Below, in pieces: positions 1-6,652 of a DNA stretch of 19,379 nt (positions within the stretch are counted from its first letter, which is position 1; every line of letters starts with the position of its first letter). The notes under the pieces were generated by a model, which saw only the letters and a program-made list of their open reading frames with translations, made no database searches and was not told the DNA's origin. The translations under genes and the position numbers were made by a program. The DNA is from JBOFFC01 sp051648405. GTDB taxonomy: Bacteria > Planctomycetota > Planctomycetia > Pirellulales > Lacipirellulaceae. The DNA lies in contig JBOFFC010000028.1 in NCBI GenBank assembly GCA_051648405.1, positions 1 to 19,379 on the forward strand. Direction: 5' to 3'.

Positions 1-63
1 CCCCTGAAGGGGGAGGGGGAACACCCATGGACTTCGCCACCTAAAGGTTGCAGCGGGAGACGG

Positions 64-963
64 TCACTCGATCTCGTAGCCCCCCTCCTCTTTCTCGGCC
101 GCCGGCGGGGTGGCGCCCCCGCGGGGCCGACCTTCAAAGCCGCCGCCACGTCCACCGGGGCCGCGGCCGCCGCGCCAGTCGGGCATCGGGACGTCGAACG
201 CCTCGCCGGTCAGGGACTCGAACTTGGCCCGCTGCTCGCTCGTGAGCCCCTCCAGGAGCTTGTCCTGGGTCTCCTGGCGAATGGCGGCGATCTTGGCGTC
301 CATCTCCCCGCGGAGCTCCTCGGCCCGGTCGCGGAGGGCATCGACCTCGTCGGGCGACAGGCCGACCGCGTCGATCACCTCGGGGCTCATCAGGGCCCGC
401 GGGCCCTCCATCTTCAGGCGAGCCTGGAGCTCGATCTGCTTCAGACGGTCCATTTGCTCGGGGGTCAGCACCTCGGCGAGGCGGCCTTCGACCTCTTTGC
501 GGGCCTCGTCCATTCGGGAGCGCATGTCTTCCCAGCGGCCGCCAGGGCCACCCTCAGGAGGAGGTCCCGGAGGCCCGCCCGGCCCCGGGCCACGCCCTTC
601 ACCGCGTCCGCGACCCTCGCCGCGGCCCCGCCCCCCGGGCCCGCCAGGGCCCCCACGACCGCCGAACATCTCACGCATCCGGCCGCGCATCTCTTCTTCG
701 ATCGTCTGGAGCTCGGCGACTTGGTCGTCGAGCAGCTCGAGCTCGGCCCGCACCTCCTCCGAACGGAGGAGCATCCCCATCCCCATTCCGGGGCCGCCCC
801 CGGGGCCACGCCCGAAGCCGGGGCCCCCCGGGCCGCCGAAGGGGGGAGGGCCTGGGGGGCCGGGGGGTTGCGCCACCACCGGCGCCACGACGAGCGTCAG
901 AAGCAGCGCAATCGACGCTGACCTCAGGACGCTCGTCGCGATCTGTGCAATAAACGCAGACAT
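64..963 (-). CDS. Secreted Gly/Pro-rich protein with LTxEQ motifs
   Basis: 299-residue protein of unknown function. The N-terminus is a signal peptide: a hydrophobic run around residues 14-30 ends in VVAQ, so cleavage after the final Ala is likely and the mature protein would be exported. Residues 32-60 and about 95-145 are low-complexity Gly/Pro/Arg tracts (GGPG, GRGEGRG). Between and after them are charged, probably helical stretches. Two motifs, LTPEQ near residue 166 and LTSEQ near residue 241, resemble the LTxxQ motifs of the periplasmic Spy/CpxP group, and similar secreted proteins are common in planctomycetes. The resemblance is to short motifs only, so a chaperone or metal-sensing role is not claimed. 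The ATG at 963 is chosen because the signal peptide begins there. It diverges from the deaminase gene, with 270 bp between the starts. Confidence 0.8.
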   Translation of the reverse strand: MSAFIAQIATSVLRSASIALLLTLVVAPVVAQPPGPPGPPPFGGPGGPGFGRGPGGGPGMGMGMLLRSEEVRAELELLDDQVAELQTIEEEMRGRMREMFGGRGGPGGPGGRGRGEGRGRGEGRGPGPGGPPGPPPEGGPGGRWEDMRSRMDEARKEVEGRLAEVLTPEQMDRLKQIELQARLKMEGPRALMSPEVIDAVGLSPDEVDALRDRAEELRGEMDAKIAAIRQETQDKLLEGLTSEQRAKFESLTGEAFDVPMPDWRGGRGPGGRGGGFEGRPRGGATPPAAEKEEGGYEIE

Positions 964-1233
964 GGTCTTCGCCTACCTTTCCGTGGGGGTCGCGGTGATC
1001 GATTGTCCGTCAGGGGGGCGGGTCCCCGTGGGGCTCGCGTCGTCTCCCAACAAGCACTTCTACCCCGGCCGACGATCGAGGGCGCCGGCGATTCTACGCG
1101 GAGCCCGCGAATCGACGCGGAACCCGACCTTGTCAACGCCGCGGTTCCGGCTTGTCCGGCGGACTCGGTCAACCTAGGTTGGCGCGAGACAGCTAGCGCC
1201 GCCGTCGCCGAGCTCCCCGCCGAGGCCCAACCG
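964..1233. other. Divergent intergenic region with 12-bp palindrome
   Basis: 270 bp between two divergent starts, so it should hold promoters for both genes. The only clear structure is a perfect 12-bp palindrome, CAACCTAGGTTG, at 1170-1181, 52 bp before the deaminase start. A weak plus-strand promoter-like pair (TTGTCC, then TAGGTT after about 17 bp) overlaps it. The match to sigma-70 consensus is too poor to call. No small gene was recognised. Confidence 0.4.
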
Positions 1234-1707
1234 ATGATCGACCCCGAGTCCCTGATGGCGCTGGCCGTCGAGAAGTGCCGCGCCGGGCTCGCCGCCGGGC
1301 AGAGCCCCTTCGGCTGCGCGATCGCCATCGGGGACCGGGTGGTTTCCTGCTCGCACAACACAGTCGCCCTGACGACCGACATCACGGCCCACGCCGAGGT
1401 GAACGCGATCCGCGCCGCCTGCCTCGCAACGGGCAACATCCTGCTCGAGGGGGCGATCGTCGCGACCACCTGCGAGCCCTGCCCGATGTGCATGGCGGCG
1501 CTCCACTGGGCGCGGGTCGATACGGTCTACTACGGGGCGGCGATCGCCGACGCCGAGGGGGCGGGGTTCAACGAGCTGACGCTCCCCGCTTCGGAGCTGC
1601 TGCGGATCGGCGGCAGCGGCGTAAGGCTCGTCGGGGGGACGCTCGTCGAGCCGTGCCGCGCGCTGTTCGCCGACTGGCTCGCGCGGCCCGAGCGGATCGT
1701 CTACTAG
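1234..1707 (+). CDS. Nucleobase deaminase, guanine-deaminase-like
   Basis: 157-residue zinc-dependent deaminase of the cytidine/deoxycytidylate deaminase fold. The zinc site is plain: His53-Ala-Glu55 (HAE, Glu55 the proton shuttle) and PCPMC with Cys83 and Cys86. Features favour guanine deaminase of the Bacillus GuaD type (guanine to xanthine and ammonia) over tRNA-editing TadA: the length matches, the segment YYGAAIADAEGAGFNE resembles the GuaD segment after the zinc site, and the protein ends in a Tyr, as GuaD does, where the C-terminal Tyr closes the active site. Cytosine deaminase or another nucleoside deaminase remains possible. The frame is open upstream to 1003, but that stretch is not family-like, so the ATG at 1234 is chosen. 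It is followed 42 bp later by the AMP-nucleosidase-like gene, probably in one transcript. Confidence 0.88.
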   Translation: MIDPESLMALAVEKCRAGLAAGQSPFGCAIAIGDRVVSCSHNTVALTTDITAHAEVNAIRAACLATGNILLEGAIVATTCEPCPMCMAALHWARVDTVYYGAAIADAEGAGFNELTLPASELLRIGGSGVRLVGGTLVEPCRALFADWLARPERIVY

Positions 1708-1749
1708 AAGGCCATTGAGCAGGCCGTTTGCGGGAGCAAAGCCGCCACC

Positions 1750-2568
1750 ATGTCGCACACACCACCACCCCACCCCCTCGCCGCTGGCGCGAACACGGTC
1801 ACCAAGGAGTCGATCGCGCGCGACTGGCTCCCACGCTACACGGGGATGCCCCTCGAAGCCTTCGGCGACTACGTCCTGCTCACAAACTTCCGCGACTACG
1901 TCAACCGCTTCGCCACGCGGTTCGAGTGCGAGGTCCACGGCGTCGACCGCCCGATGCAGGCGGCGACCAACGCCGACGGGCTGACGATCGTCAACTTCGG
2001 CATCGGCTCGCCGAACGCCGCGACGATCATGGACCTGCTGACCGCACGCAAGCCGAAGGCGGTGCTGTTCCTCGGCAAGTGCGGCGGGCTGAAGCACTCG
2101 ACCGAGATCGGGCACTTCATCCTGCCGATCGGCGCCATCCGCGGCGAAGGGACGTCCGACGACTACCTGCCGAAGGAGGTCCCGGCCCTGCCGTCGTTCA
2201 AGCTCCACAAGTTCGTCTCCGAGAAGCTCGTCGAGCGGCAGCTCGACTACCGCACAGGGGTCATCTACACCACCAACCGCCGCGTCTGGGAGCACGACGC
2301 CGACTTCCACAAGCGGCTGCAGCGCTACACGCCAATCGCCATCGACATGGAGACGGCCACGCTGTTCATCGTGGGGCACGCCAACCAGATCGTGCGCGGG
2401 GCGCTGCTGCTGGTGTCGGACGTGCCGACCTCGCCCGAGGGGATCAAGACGTCGGCGAGCGACGCGGCGGTAAGCCGCCACTGGTCGAGCGTCCACCTGG
2501 AGCTCGGCATCGACGCCCTCACCGAGATCGAGGAGAACGGCGAGGAGATCAAGCACTTCCGCTACTAG
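1750..2568 (+). CDS. AMP nucleosidase-like protein (short form)
   Basis: 272-residue member of the nucleoside phosphorylase superfamily (PNP/UDP family), closest by eye to the C-terminal catalytic domain of AMP nucleosidase (Amn), which splits AMP into adenine and ribose 5-phosphate. Matching segments include VNFGIGSPNA (81-90), GKCGGL (109-114), RGEGTSDDYLP (131-141), IDMETAT (198-204) and SDVP (223-226), whose Asp224 sits where the family's base-protonating Asp lies. The N-terminal domain of the roughly 480-residue E. coli enzyme is missing; short Amn-like proteins of about 260 residues are known in several phyla and their substrate is less certain. The first 18 residues are Pro/His-rich and not conserved, so a slightly later start cannot be excluded. 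The TAG stop lies inside the left inverted repeat of the 2565-2722 element. Confidence 0.85.
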   Translation: MSHTPPPHPLAAGANTVTKESIARDWLPRYTGMPLEAFGDYVLLTNFRDYVNRFATRFECEVHGVDRPMQAATNADGLTIVNFGIGSPNAATIMDLLTARKPKAVLFLGKCGGLKHSTEIGHFILPIGAIRGEGTSDDYLPKEVPALPSFKLHKFVSEKLVERQLDYRTGVIYTTNRRVWEHDADFHKRLQRYTPIAIDMETATLFIVGHANQIVRGALLLVSDVPTSPEGIKTSASDAAVSRHWSSVHLELGIDALTEIEENGEEIKHFRY

Positions 2569-2722
2569 CAGCCTGTTGAAAAACGCCGTCGTGGCGTTTC
2601 TCAACCTCGCCAAGCTCGCGGCCGAGCCGCTCGCGGCTCGCGAAACCGCGGCGAAAGCGCCACGGTTTCGACGTCGCCTCCCTGCGGCGACGCAGCTCGT
2701 TGAAAAATCAACCGGCTGCTAG
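2565..2722. repeat. MITE-like element with terminal inverted repeats
   Basis: A 158-bp non-coding element. The left end CTAGCAGCCtGTTGA (2565 onward) and the right end, read on the minus strand from 2722 as CTAGCAGCCgGTTGA, match at 14 of 15 bases. The inside is packed with hairpins. GTTGAAAAACGCC pairs with GGCGTTTCTCAAC (2575-2604, one mismatch, 4-5 nt loop). CGAGCCG pairs with CGGCTCG near 2630-2640. CGAAACCG pairs with CGGTTTCG near 2640-2670. CGTCGCC pairs with GGCGACG near 2672-2692. There is no ORF. CTAG stands at both outer ends, compatible with a TA or CTAG target duplication. The left repeat overlaps the stop codon of the preceding gene. The size and ends suggest a miniature inverted-repeat element or REP-like cluster; it may also act as a transcript 3' end. 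Confidence 0.6.
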
Positions 2723-2926
2723 CCGGACGGCCTGCGGTGTGCGTCGTCGGGCGAGGGAAACGCGACCATAACGGCCGGCGGCGCTTGGCGTCAAAAATCT
2801 GCCCCCAGACAGTAGGCGGATCGAGCCGACCGCCGGTATGATCCCTCAGCAGTTCCCCCCTCCAACCGGGGGGGGTGCCCCGCCCGATCCGGATCGCTCC
2901 GACCCGTCCCCACCGAGTCCCCCCCT
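2723..2926. other. Intergenic region before lipoprotein operon
   Basis: Together with the repeat element this makes a 358-bp gene-free stretch. This part should contain the promoter and leader of the lipoprotein/DUF1559 operon. I see no convincing sigma-70 hexamer pair and no tRNA-like structure. A short C-rich tract precedes the GTG start. Confidence 0.35.
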
Positions 2927-3421
2927 GTGCGACACCTTTCTAGTTGCCGCTCCGGCGATCGCGGCCTCCCCTTGCTGGTGGCCGCTGGACTCGTTGTGGC
3001 CACGCTCGGCTGCGGCGACGGGAAGATCGCCCGCCACCCGGTGCGCGGGAAGGTCACCATCGCCGGCAAGCCGGTCGAGGGGGCGATGGTTTACTTCTGC
3101 CCCGTGGGGGGGAGCGACGCACTCCAGAAAGAACGCCCCGTGGCGCTCACCGACGCGGCCGGCGATTTCCAGCTCACGACGTTCGTCAAAGGGGACGGCG
3201 CCCCCGCCGGCGATTATAAGGTGATGATCCGCGGCGGGGGCTCGAGCGTCGATCCGCGCCGCATGACCCCCGAACAGGCCCGCGAAGCGGCCAAGCAGAA
3301 GAAGCTCACCGTCCCCCCGCGGTACGGTTTCCCCGACCAAAGCGGTCTGACCGCGACGGTCGCCGAAGGGGACAACGCGCTCGCGCCGTTTGACCTCATG
3401 CCCGGCGCCCCCGGGCGTTAG
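2927..3421 (+). CDS. Small lipoprotein, carboxypeptidase-regulatory-like fold
   Basis: 164 residues, starting at a GTG. A hydrophobic segment at residues 14-28 ends in ATLGCG, so Cys29 is the likely lipidated residue; the lipobox is slightly atypical (Leu at -2). The mature part, HPVRGKVTIAGKPVEGAMVYFCP followed by TDAAGDFQLTTF and GAPAGDYKVMI, is the beta-sandwich pattern of transthyretin-like or carboxypeptidase regulatory domains found in many planctomycete lipoproteins. Such proteins commonly sit beside DUF1559 genes, as here: the next gene starts 46 bp downstream. The protein is probably anchored in a membrane or the cell envelope. Its ligand and role are unknown, and a structural or carbohydrate-binding part in the surface layer is only inference. 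Confidence 0.82.
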   Translation: MRHLSSCRSGDRGLPLLVAAGLVVATLGCGDGKIARHPVRGKVTIAGKPVEGAMVYFCPVGGSDALQKERPVALTDAAGDFQLTTFVKGDGAPAGDYKVMIRGGGSSVDPRRMTPEQAREAAKQKKLTVPPRYGFPDQSGLTATVAEGDNALAPFDLMPGAPGR

Positions 3422-3467
3422 CCCCGCGGTTCAAGCCCCGATTCGTTCCCCCGCCTCGGAGCGCCCG

Positions 3468-4508
3468 ATGCCCTCGACCCATCGCCAGCCCATGCCGACC
3501 CCCCGCCGTAGTGCCGTCCCCGAGCGGGCGTTCACGCTTGTCGAGCTGCTGGTCGTGATCGCCATCATCGGGATCCTCGTGGCCCTGCTTCTGCCGGCGG
3601 TGCAGGCGGCCCGCGAAGCGGCGCGACGGATCCAATGCACCAACCAAATGAAGCAGCTCGGCCTGGCGATCGTCAACTACGAGTCGGCTATTGGCGTGCT
3701 GCCGCCCGCATACACGCCGAACTGGACCGGCAGGCCGCGCGTCGGGAGTTGTCCCGGCACCTTTGGAATCGCGGCGAAGTCCAACGGAAGGAAGGCGCAC
3801 AACCTCATCACGTTTGTCTTGCCATACCTCGAGCAGCAGCCCGTATACGACCAAATCAACTTCCAGGCGGACTGGAGCGACCGCTTTAGCCCCAAAGCGG
3901 GCCGAATGAACCGCGAGATTGCCGCAACCGTGATCCCAGACCTCTTGTGTGCATCAGCCCCCCCGGCATCCGAGCGCGGCGGAGTAAGGTTTATCAACCA
4001 AGCTGGCGGGAACATCGACATCGGCGGTGCCGCAAGCGACTACGCCGTGTGTGTCGATATCGACGACTCAGCCACTGGCTTCTGCGCTCTCACCGCTACG
4101 GGTCTAGCGCAACCGCGAGATCTAAAGGACCTTGCCGGGCTCCTGCAAGACACGCCGACCTCGTTCAAGAAGGTCACCGACGGTGTCTCCAAGACGATCA
4201 TGTTGATTGAGGACGCCGGTCGCCCGTTGCACTTTGTGCGTGGGGAAAGGCAGACGACTAACATTACCTCTGGAGGCCCCTGGGCCGATCCCGATTCCTA
4301 TCTGATCTATGCCAATGCGCGTGACATTACATGCGGCGCTTCCACCATCATGAACTGCACCAACTGGGACGAAATCTACTCGTTCCACCCCGGCGGCTGC
4401 AACTTCCTCTACGGCGACGGCTCGGTGACGTTCCACGGCGAGGACATCAACCACGAAGTCTTCATCACCAAATTCACCCGCGCCGCGGGGGACGTGGCGA
4501 GCGAATGA
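3468..4508 (+). CDS. DUF1559 domain protein with pilin-like N-terminus
   Basis: 346-residue DUF1559 protein, a hallmark of Planctomycetota. Residues 21-44 form a type IV prepilin-like motif: A21/F22-T-L-V-E26 then a hydrophobic helix (LLVVIAIIGILVALLLPAV), with Glu at position +5 as prepilin peptidase substrates require. It is followed by the typical AAREAARRIQCTNQMKQLGLA. The C-terminus has SFHPGGCNFLYGDGSVTF, the conserved end of the family. The protein is therefore probably processed and assembled or anchored like a pseudopilin; the biological role is unknown. The ATG at 3468 has a GGAG 6 bp upstream; the frame is open back to 3390 but would overlap the lipoprotein gene. The stop overlaps the next start (ATGA), so the two are probably translationally coupled. 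GC content falls to about 50-57% in the 3' third (60-base blocks at 4261 and 4321). Confidence 0.95.
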   Translation: MPSTHRQPMPTPRRSAVPERAFTLVELLVVIAIIGILVALLLPAVQAAREAARRIQCTNQMKQLGLAIVNYESAIGVLPPAYTPNWTGRPRVGSCPGTFGIAAKSNGRKAHNLITFVLPYLEQQPVYDQINFQADWSDRFSPKAGRMNREIAATVIPDLLCASAPPASERGGVRFINQAGGNIDIGGAASDYAVCVDIDDSATGFCALTATGLAQPRDLKDLAGLLQDTPTSFKKVTDGVSKTIMLIEDAGRPLHFVRGERQTTNITSGGPWADPDSYLIYANARDITCGASTIMNCTNWDEIYSFHPGGCNFLYGDGSVTFHGEDINHEVFITKFTRAAGDVASE

Positions 4509-5539
4509 TTAGGCACCGAACCATCGCCGCTTGGGCCGTCGCCGCCACCCTGTGCCTGACGGCCCCCACGGCCCGTGCCGGCGAAGCGGTCCCCTTCCGC
4601 CTCGTCACCTTCAACGCCGAGATCCTCACGGCGCCGAAGGTCCGGGCCGGGGAGCTCGAAAAGTTTCGCTTCGACTACGCGCGTGGGGAGCACCTTGAGC
4701 GCGTCGCGCACGTCATCGAGACCCTCTCCCCCGACGTGCTGAACCTCGTCGAGGTCACCAGCATCGAAGCCGTCGATGCCCTCGTGAAGATCCTCCACGA
4801 GAAGGGGCACACCCAGTACCGCGGCTACCACGTCGAGTCGAACGACCCGATGAGCGGCATGGACGTGGGGGTCATCACCCGCATCCCGCTCGTCGAGGTC
4901 GATGGCAAGCCGATCCGCACCGTTTACTCGCAGGACGACGACCCCACTTGGCGCCAGGCCTACTCGTTCAAGAACTGGGACGGCGAGCCCGACAGTGACA
5001 CCACGTCGCTGAGCCGCAATTCGCTCTACTTCGTCGAGGTCGCCGGGCGCAAGCTCGGGCTGCTGGGGCTGCACCTTAAGTCGAACCCCGACGACCAGTA
5101 CTCGAACGCCAAGCGGATGGCCGAGGTCGAGCTCGTGCGTCGCGTCGTCCGCGCCGAGGTGGTCGCTCGCGGCTACCTGCCGATCGTGCTGGGGGACCTC
5201 AACGACTACGACCCCGACGTGCCGGACCGCGACGACTCCCGATCGACCAAGACCACGGCCGTCAAGTCGGTCAAGGACTTCGACCCCACGAAGCCCGGCG
5301 ACGAGCTGGTGAACGCCGCGTCGCTGGTCGAGCGCAAGGCCGACCGCTACACGTCGCACTGGGACTGGAACGAGAACGGCGCCCACGACCCCCAGGACGT
5401 GTACACGATGATCGACCACGTCCTGGTGGCGAAGGAGCTCATGCCGTTCGCCAAACGGGCGTTCATCGCCCACGTTGTTGGGCCGGACACGTCGGACCAC
5501 TACCCGGTGGTGGTTGATTTCGAGTTCCCAGCGCAGTAG
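4505..5539 (+). CDS. Exported endonuclease/exonuclease/phosphatase protein
   Basis: 344-residue protein of the endonuclease/exonuclease/phosphatase (EEP) superfamily, metal-dependent phosphodiesterases or phosphatases. Family residues are visible in order: FNAE (Asn37), LVEV (Glu83), GLHLKS (His190), GDLND (Asp231 and Asn233), MIDHV (Asp304, His305) and the terminal TSDHYPV (Asp331, His332). The first 25 residues are a signal peptide ending TARA before Gly26, so the enzyme acts outside the cytoplasm. The substrate cannot be read from sequence: extracellular DNA, phospholipid head groups or other phosphodiesters are all possible. The ATG at 4505 overlaps the DUF1559 stop by four bases; an open frame further upstream only shadows that gene. 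It ends the lipoprotein/DUF1559 operon. Confidence 0.9.
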   Translation: MIRHRTIAAWAVAATLCLTAPTARAGEAVPFRLVTFNAEILTAPKVRAGELEKFRFDYARGEHLERVAHVIETLSPDVLNLVEVTSIEAVDALVKILHEKGHTQYRGYHVESNDPMSGMDVGVITRIPLVEVDGKPIRTVYSQDDDPTWRQAYSFKNWDGEPDSDTTSLSRNSLYFVEVAGRKLGLLGLHLKSNPDDQYSNAKRMAEVELVRRVVRAEVVARGYLPIVLGDLNDYDPDVPDRDDSRSTKTTAVKSVKDFDPTKPGDELVNAASLVERKADRYTSHWDWNENGAHDPQDVYTMIDHVLVAKELMPFAKRAFIAHVVGPDTSDHYPVVVDFEFPAQ

Positions 5540-5556
5540 CAGGACGCTCGTAAGAC

Positions 5557-5666
5557 GCCAATGACCAAGCACCAATGACCAACGTGAGTGGGCAGCAGGC
5601 AGAGGGCAGACGGCAGTAAGCGGCTGCCCATTGGTCATTGGTCATTCCGTTCGGTCATTCCGTTCG
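5557..5666. repeat. Inverted repeat followed by tandem 13-mers
   Basis: ACCAATGACCAA at 5571-5582 is the exact reverse complement of TTGGTCATTGGT at 5631-5642, and inside it GGGCAG (5590-5595) pairs with CTGCCC (5624-5629), giving a two-part hairpin. A related partial copy, CCAATGACCAAG, begins at 5558. Directly after the right arm the 13-mer GTCATTCCGTTCG is repeated twice without a gap (5641-5653 and 5654-5666). It lies between the EEP gene and the first PNP gene. There is no T-run, so it is not a standard intrinsic terminator. Confidence 0.6.
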
Positions 5667-5759
5667 GGGCGGGTACCAAACTCTTGGCACTGCGCGTACG
5701 CTGACGCTCCGCCAATCCGGCGTCATCGCCCGTGATCGCGCACCAACGAGGTAGTCGAC

Positions 5760-6596
5760 GTGCTTGAACTGTTCGGCCAGATCGAAGAAGCGGTCGCCAA
5801 GGTCCGAGGCGTGTGGGGCAAGACCCCGCACGCGGGGATCATCCTCGGCACCGGCCTGGGGAACTTCGCCGAGCGGATCGAGGTCGAGGCGACGCTCGAC
5901 TACGCCGACATCCCCTACTTCCCCGTCTCGACGGCCACGAGTCACCGCGGGCGGTTCGTGTTCGGCACGCTCCGCGGCCTCCCGGTGATGGTCATGGAGG
6001 GGCGGTTCCATCTCTACGAGGGGTACCCGCTCAAGCAGATCACGCTCCCGGTGCGGGTGATGAAGGCCATGGGGGCCGAGCTGCTGATCGTCTCGCAGGC
6101 CGTGGGGGGGATGAACCCCTATTACAGGGCGGGAGACGTGATGCTGATCGACGACCACATCAACCTGCTGGGGGACAACCCGCTGGTGGGGGTCAACGAC
6201 GACCGCCTCGGCCCGCGTTTCCCCGACATGTCGCGGCCGTACGACTTCGAGCTGCTCGACAAGGGGCAAGAGATCGCCCGTAAGGGGGACTTTGTGGTCC
6301 ACCGCGGCGTGACGGTCGCCGTCCTCGGGCCGTGCCTCGAGACGCGGGCTGAGTACCGCTTCCTGCGCGGCATCGGCGCCGACGTCGTCGGCATGTCGAC
6401 GGTCCCCGAGGCGATCGTCGCGGTGCACGCGGGGATGCGGGTCTTCGGCATGGCGGTGGTGACCGACATGTGTCTGCCCGACGCGCTCGAGGTGGCCGAC
6501 GTCGCGCACATCATCGCCACGGCGAACTCGGCCGAGCCGAAGCTGCGCACGCTCGTCGAGGGGATCCTCGACCACGAGCGTGCGAAGCTCGGGTGA
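5760..6596 (+). CDS. Purine nucleoside phosphorylase 1 (Asp236 variant)
   Basis: 278-residue trimeric-type purine nucleoside phosphorylase, which splits purine nucleosides with phosphate into base and (deoxy)ribose 1-phosphate. It starts at GTG with GAGG 8 bp upstream. Motifs: ILGTGLG (28-34), SHRGRFVFG (61-69, phosphate contacts), MEGRFHLYEGY (79-89), QAVGGMNP (113-120, where the family usually has NAAGGLNP), LETRAE with Glu194, and GMSTVPE with Met212. The position of human Asn243, a main determinant for 6-oxopurines, is Asp236 here (VVTDMC). In human PNP the Asn-to-Asp change favours adenosine, and 5'-methylthioadenosine phosphorylases carry Asp there. A 6-aminopurine preference is therefore inferred. 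The second PNP follows directly. Confidence 0.93.
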   Translation: MLELFGQIEEAVAKVRGVWGKTPHAGIILGTGLGNFAERIEVEATLDYADIPYFPVSTATSHRGRFVFGTLRGLPVMVMEGRFHLYEGYPLKQITLPVRVMKAMGAELLIVSQAVGGMNPYYRAGDVMLIDDHINLLGDNPLVGVNDDRLGPRFPDMSRPYDFELLDKGQEIARKGDFVVHRGVTVAVLGPCLETRAEYRFLRGIGADVVGMSTVPEAIVAVHAGMRVFGMAVVTDMCLPDALEVADVAHIIATANSAEPKLRTLVEGILDHERAKLG

Positions 6597-6608
6597 AGTG
6601 GGCGTTCT

Positions 6609-6629
6609 CCCCGGGTCATGGACCCGGGG
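6609..6629. repeat. Perfect hairpin between the two PNP genes
   Basis: CCCCGGGTC (6609-6617), a 3-nt loop ATG, and GACCCGGGG (6621-6629) form a 9-bp perfect GC-rich stem. It lies 13 nt after the first PNP stop and ends 23 nt before the preferred start of the second. No T-run follows, so it is more likely an mRNA processing, stability or attenuation element than a terminator. If the second PNP started at the GTG at 6593, the hairpin would lie inside its coding region. Confidence 0.55.
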
Positions 6630-6652
6630 CCAAACCGTGTGGGACCACCACC

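Noticed and set aside
110..1177. Long plus-strand open frame rich in Pro, Arg and Ser opposite the Gly/Pro-rich gene
   Set aside because: It is the antisense reading of the low-complexity gene at 64-963; no start signal and no family resemblance.
5684..5705. TTGGCAC upstream of PNP1 as a sigma-54 or sigma-70 promoter
   Set aside because: No GC-type -12 element at the right distance and no -10 hexamer at 16-18 bp; only the first half matches.
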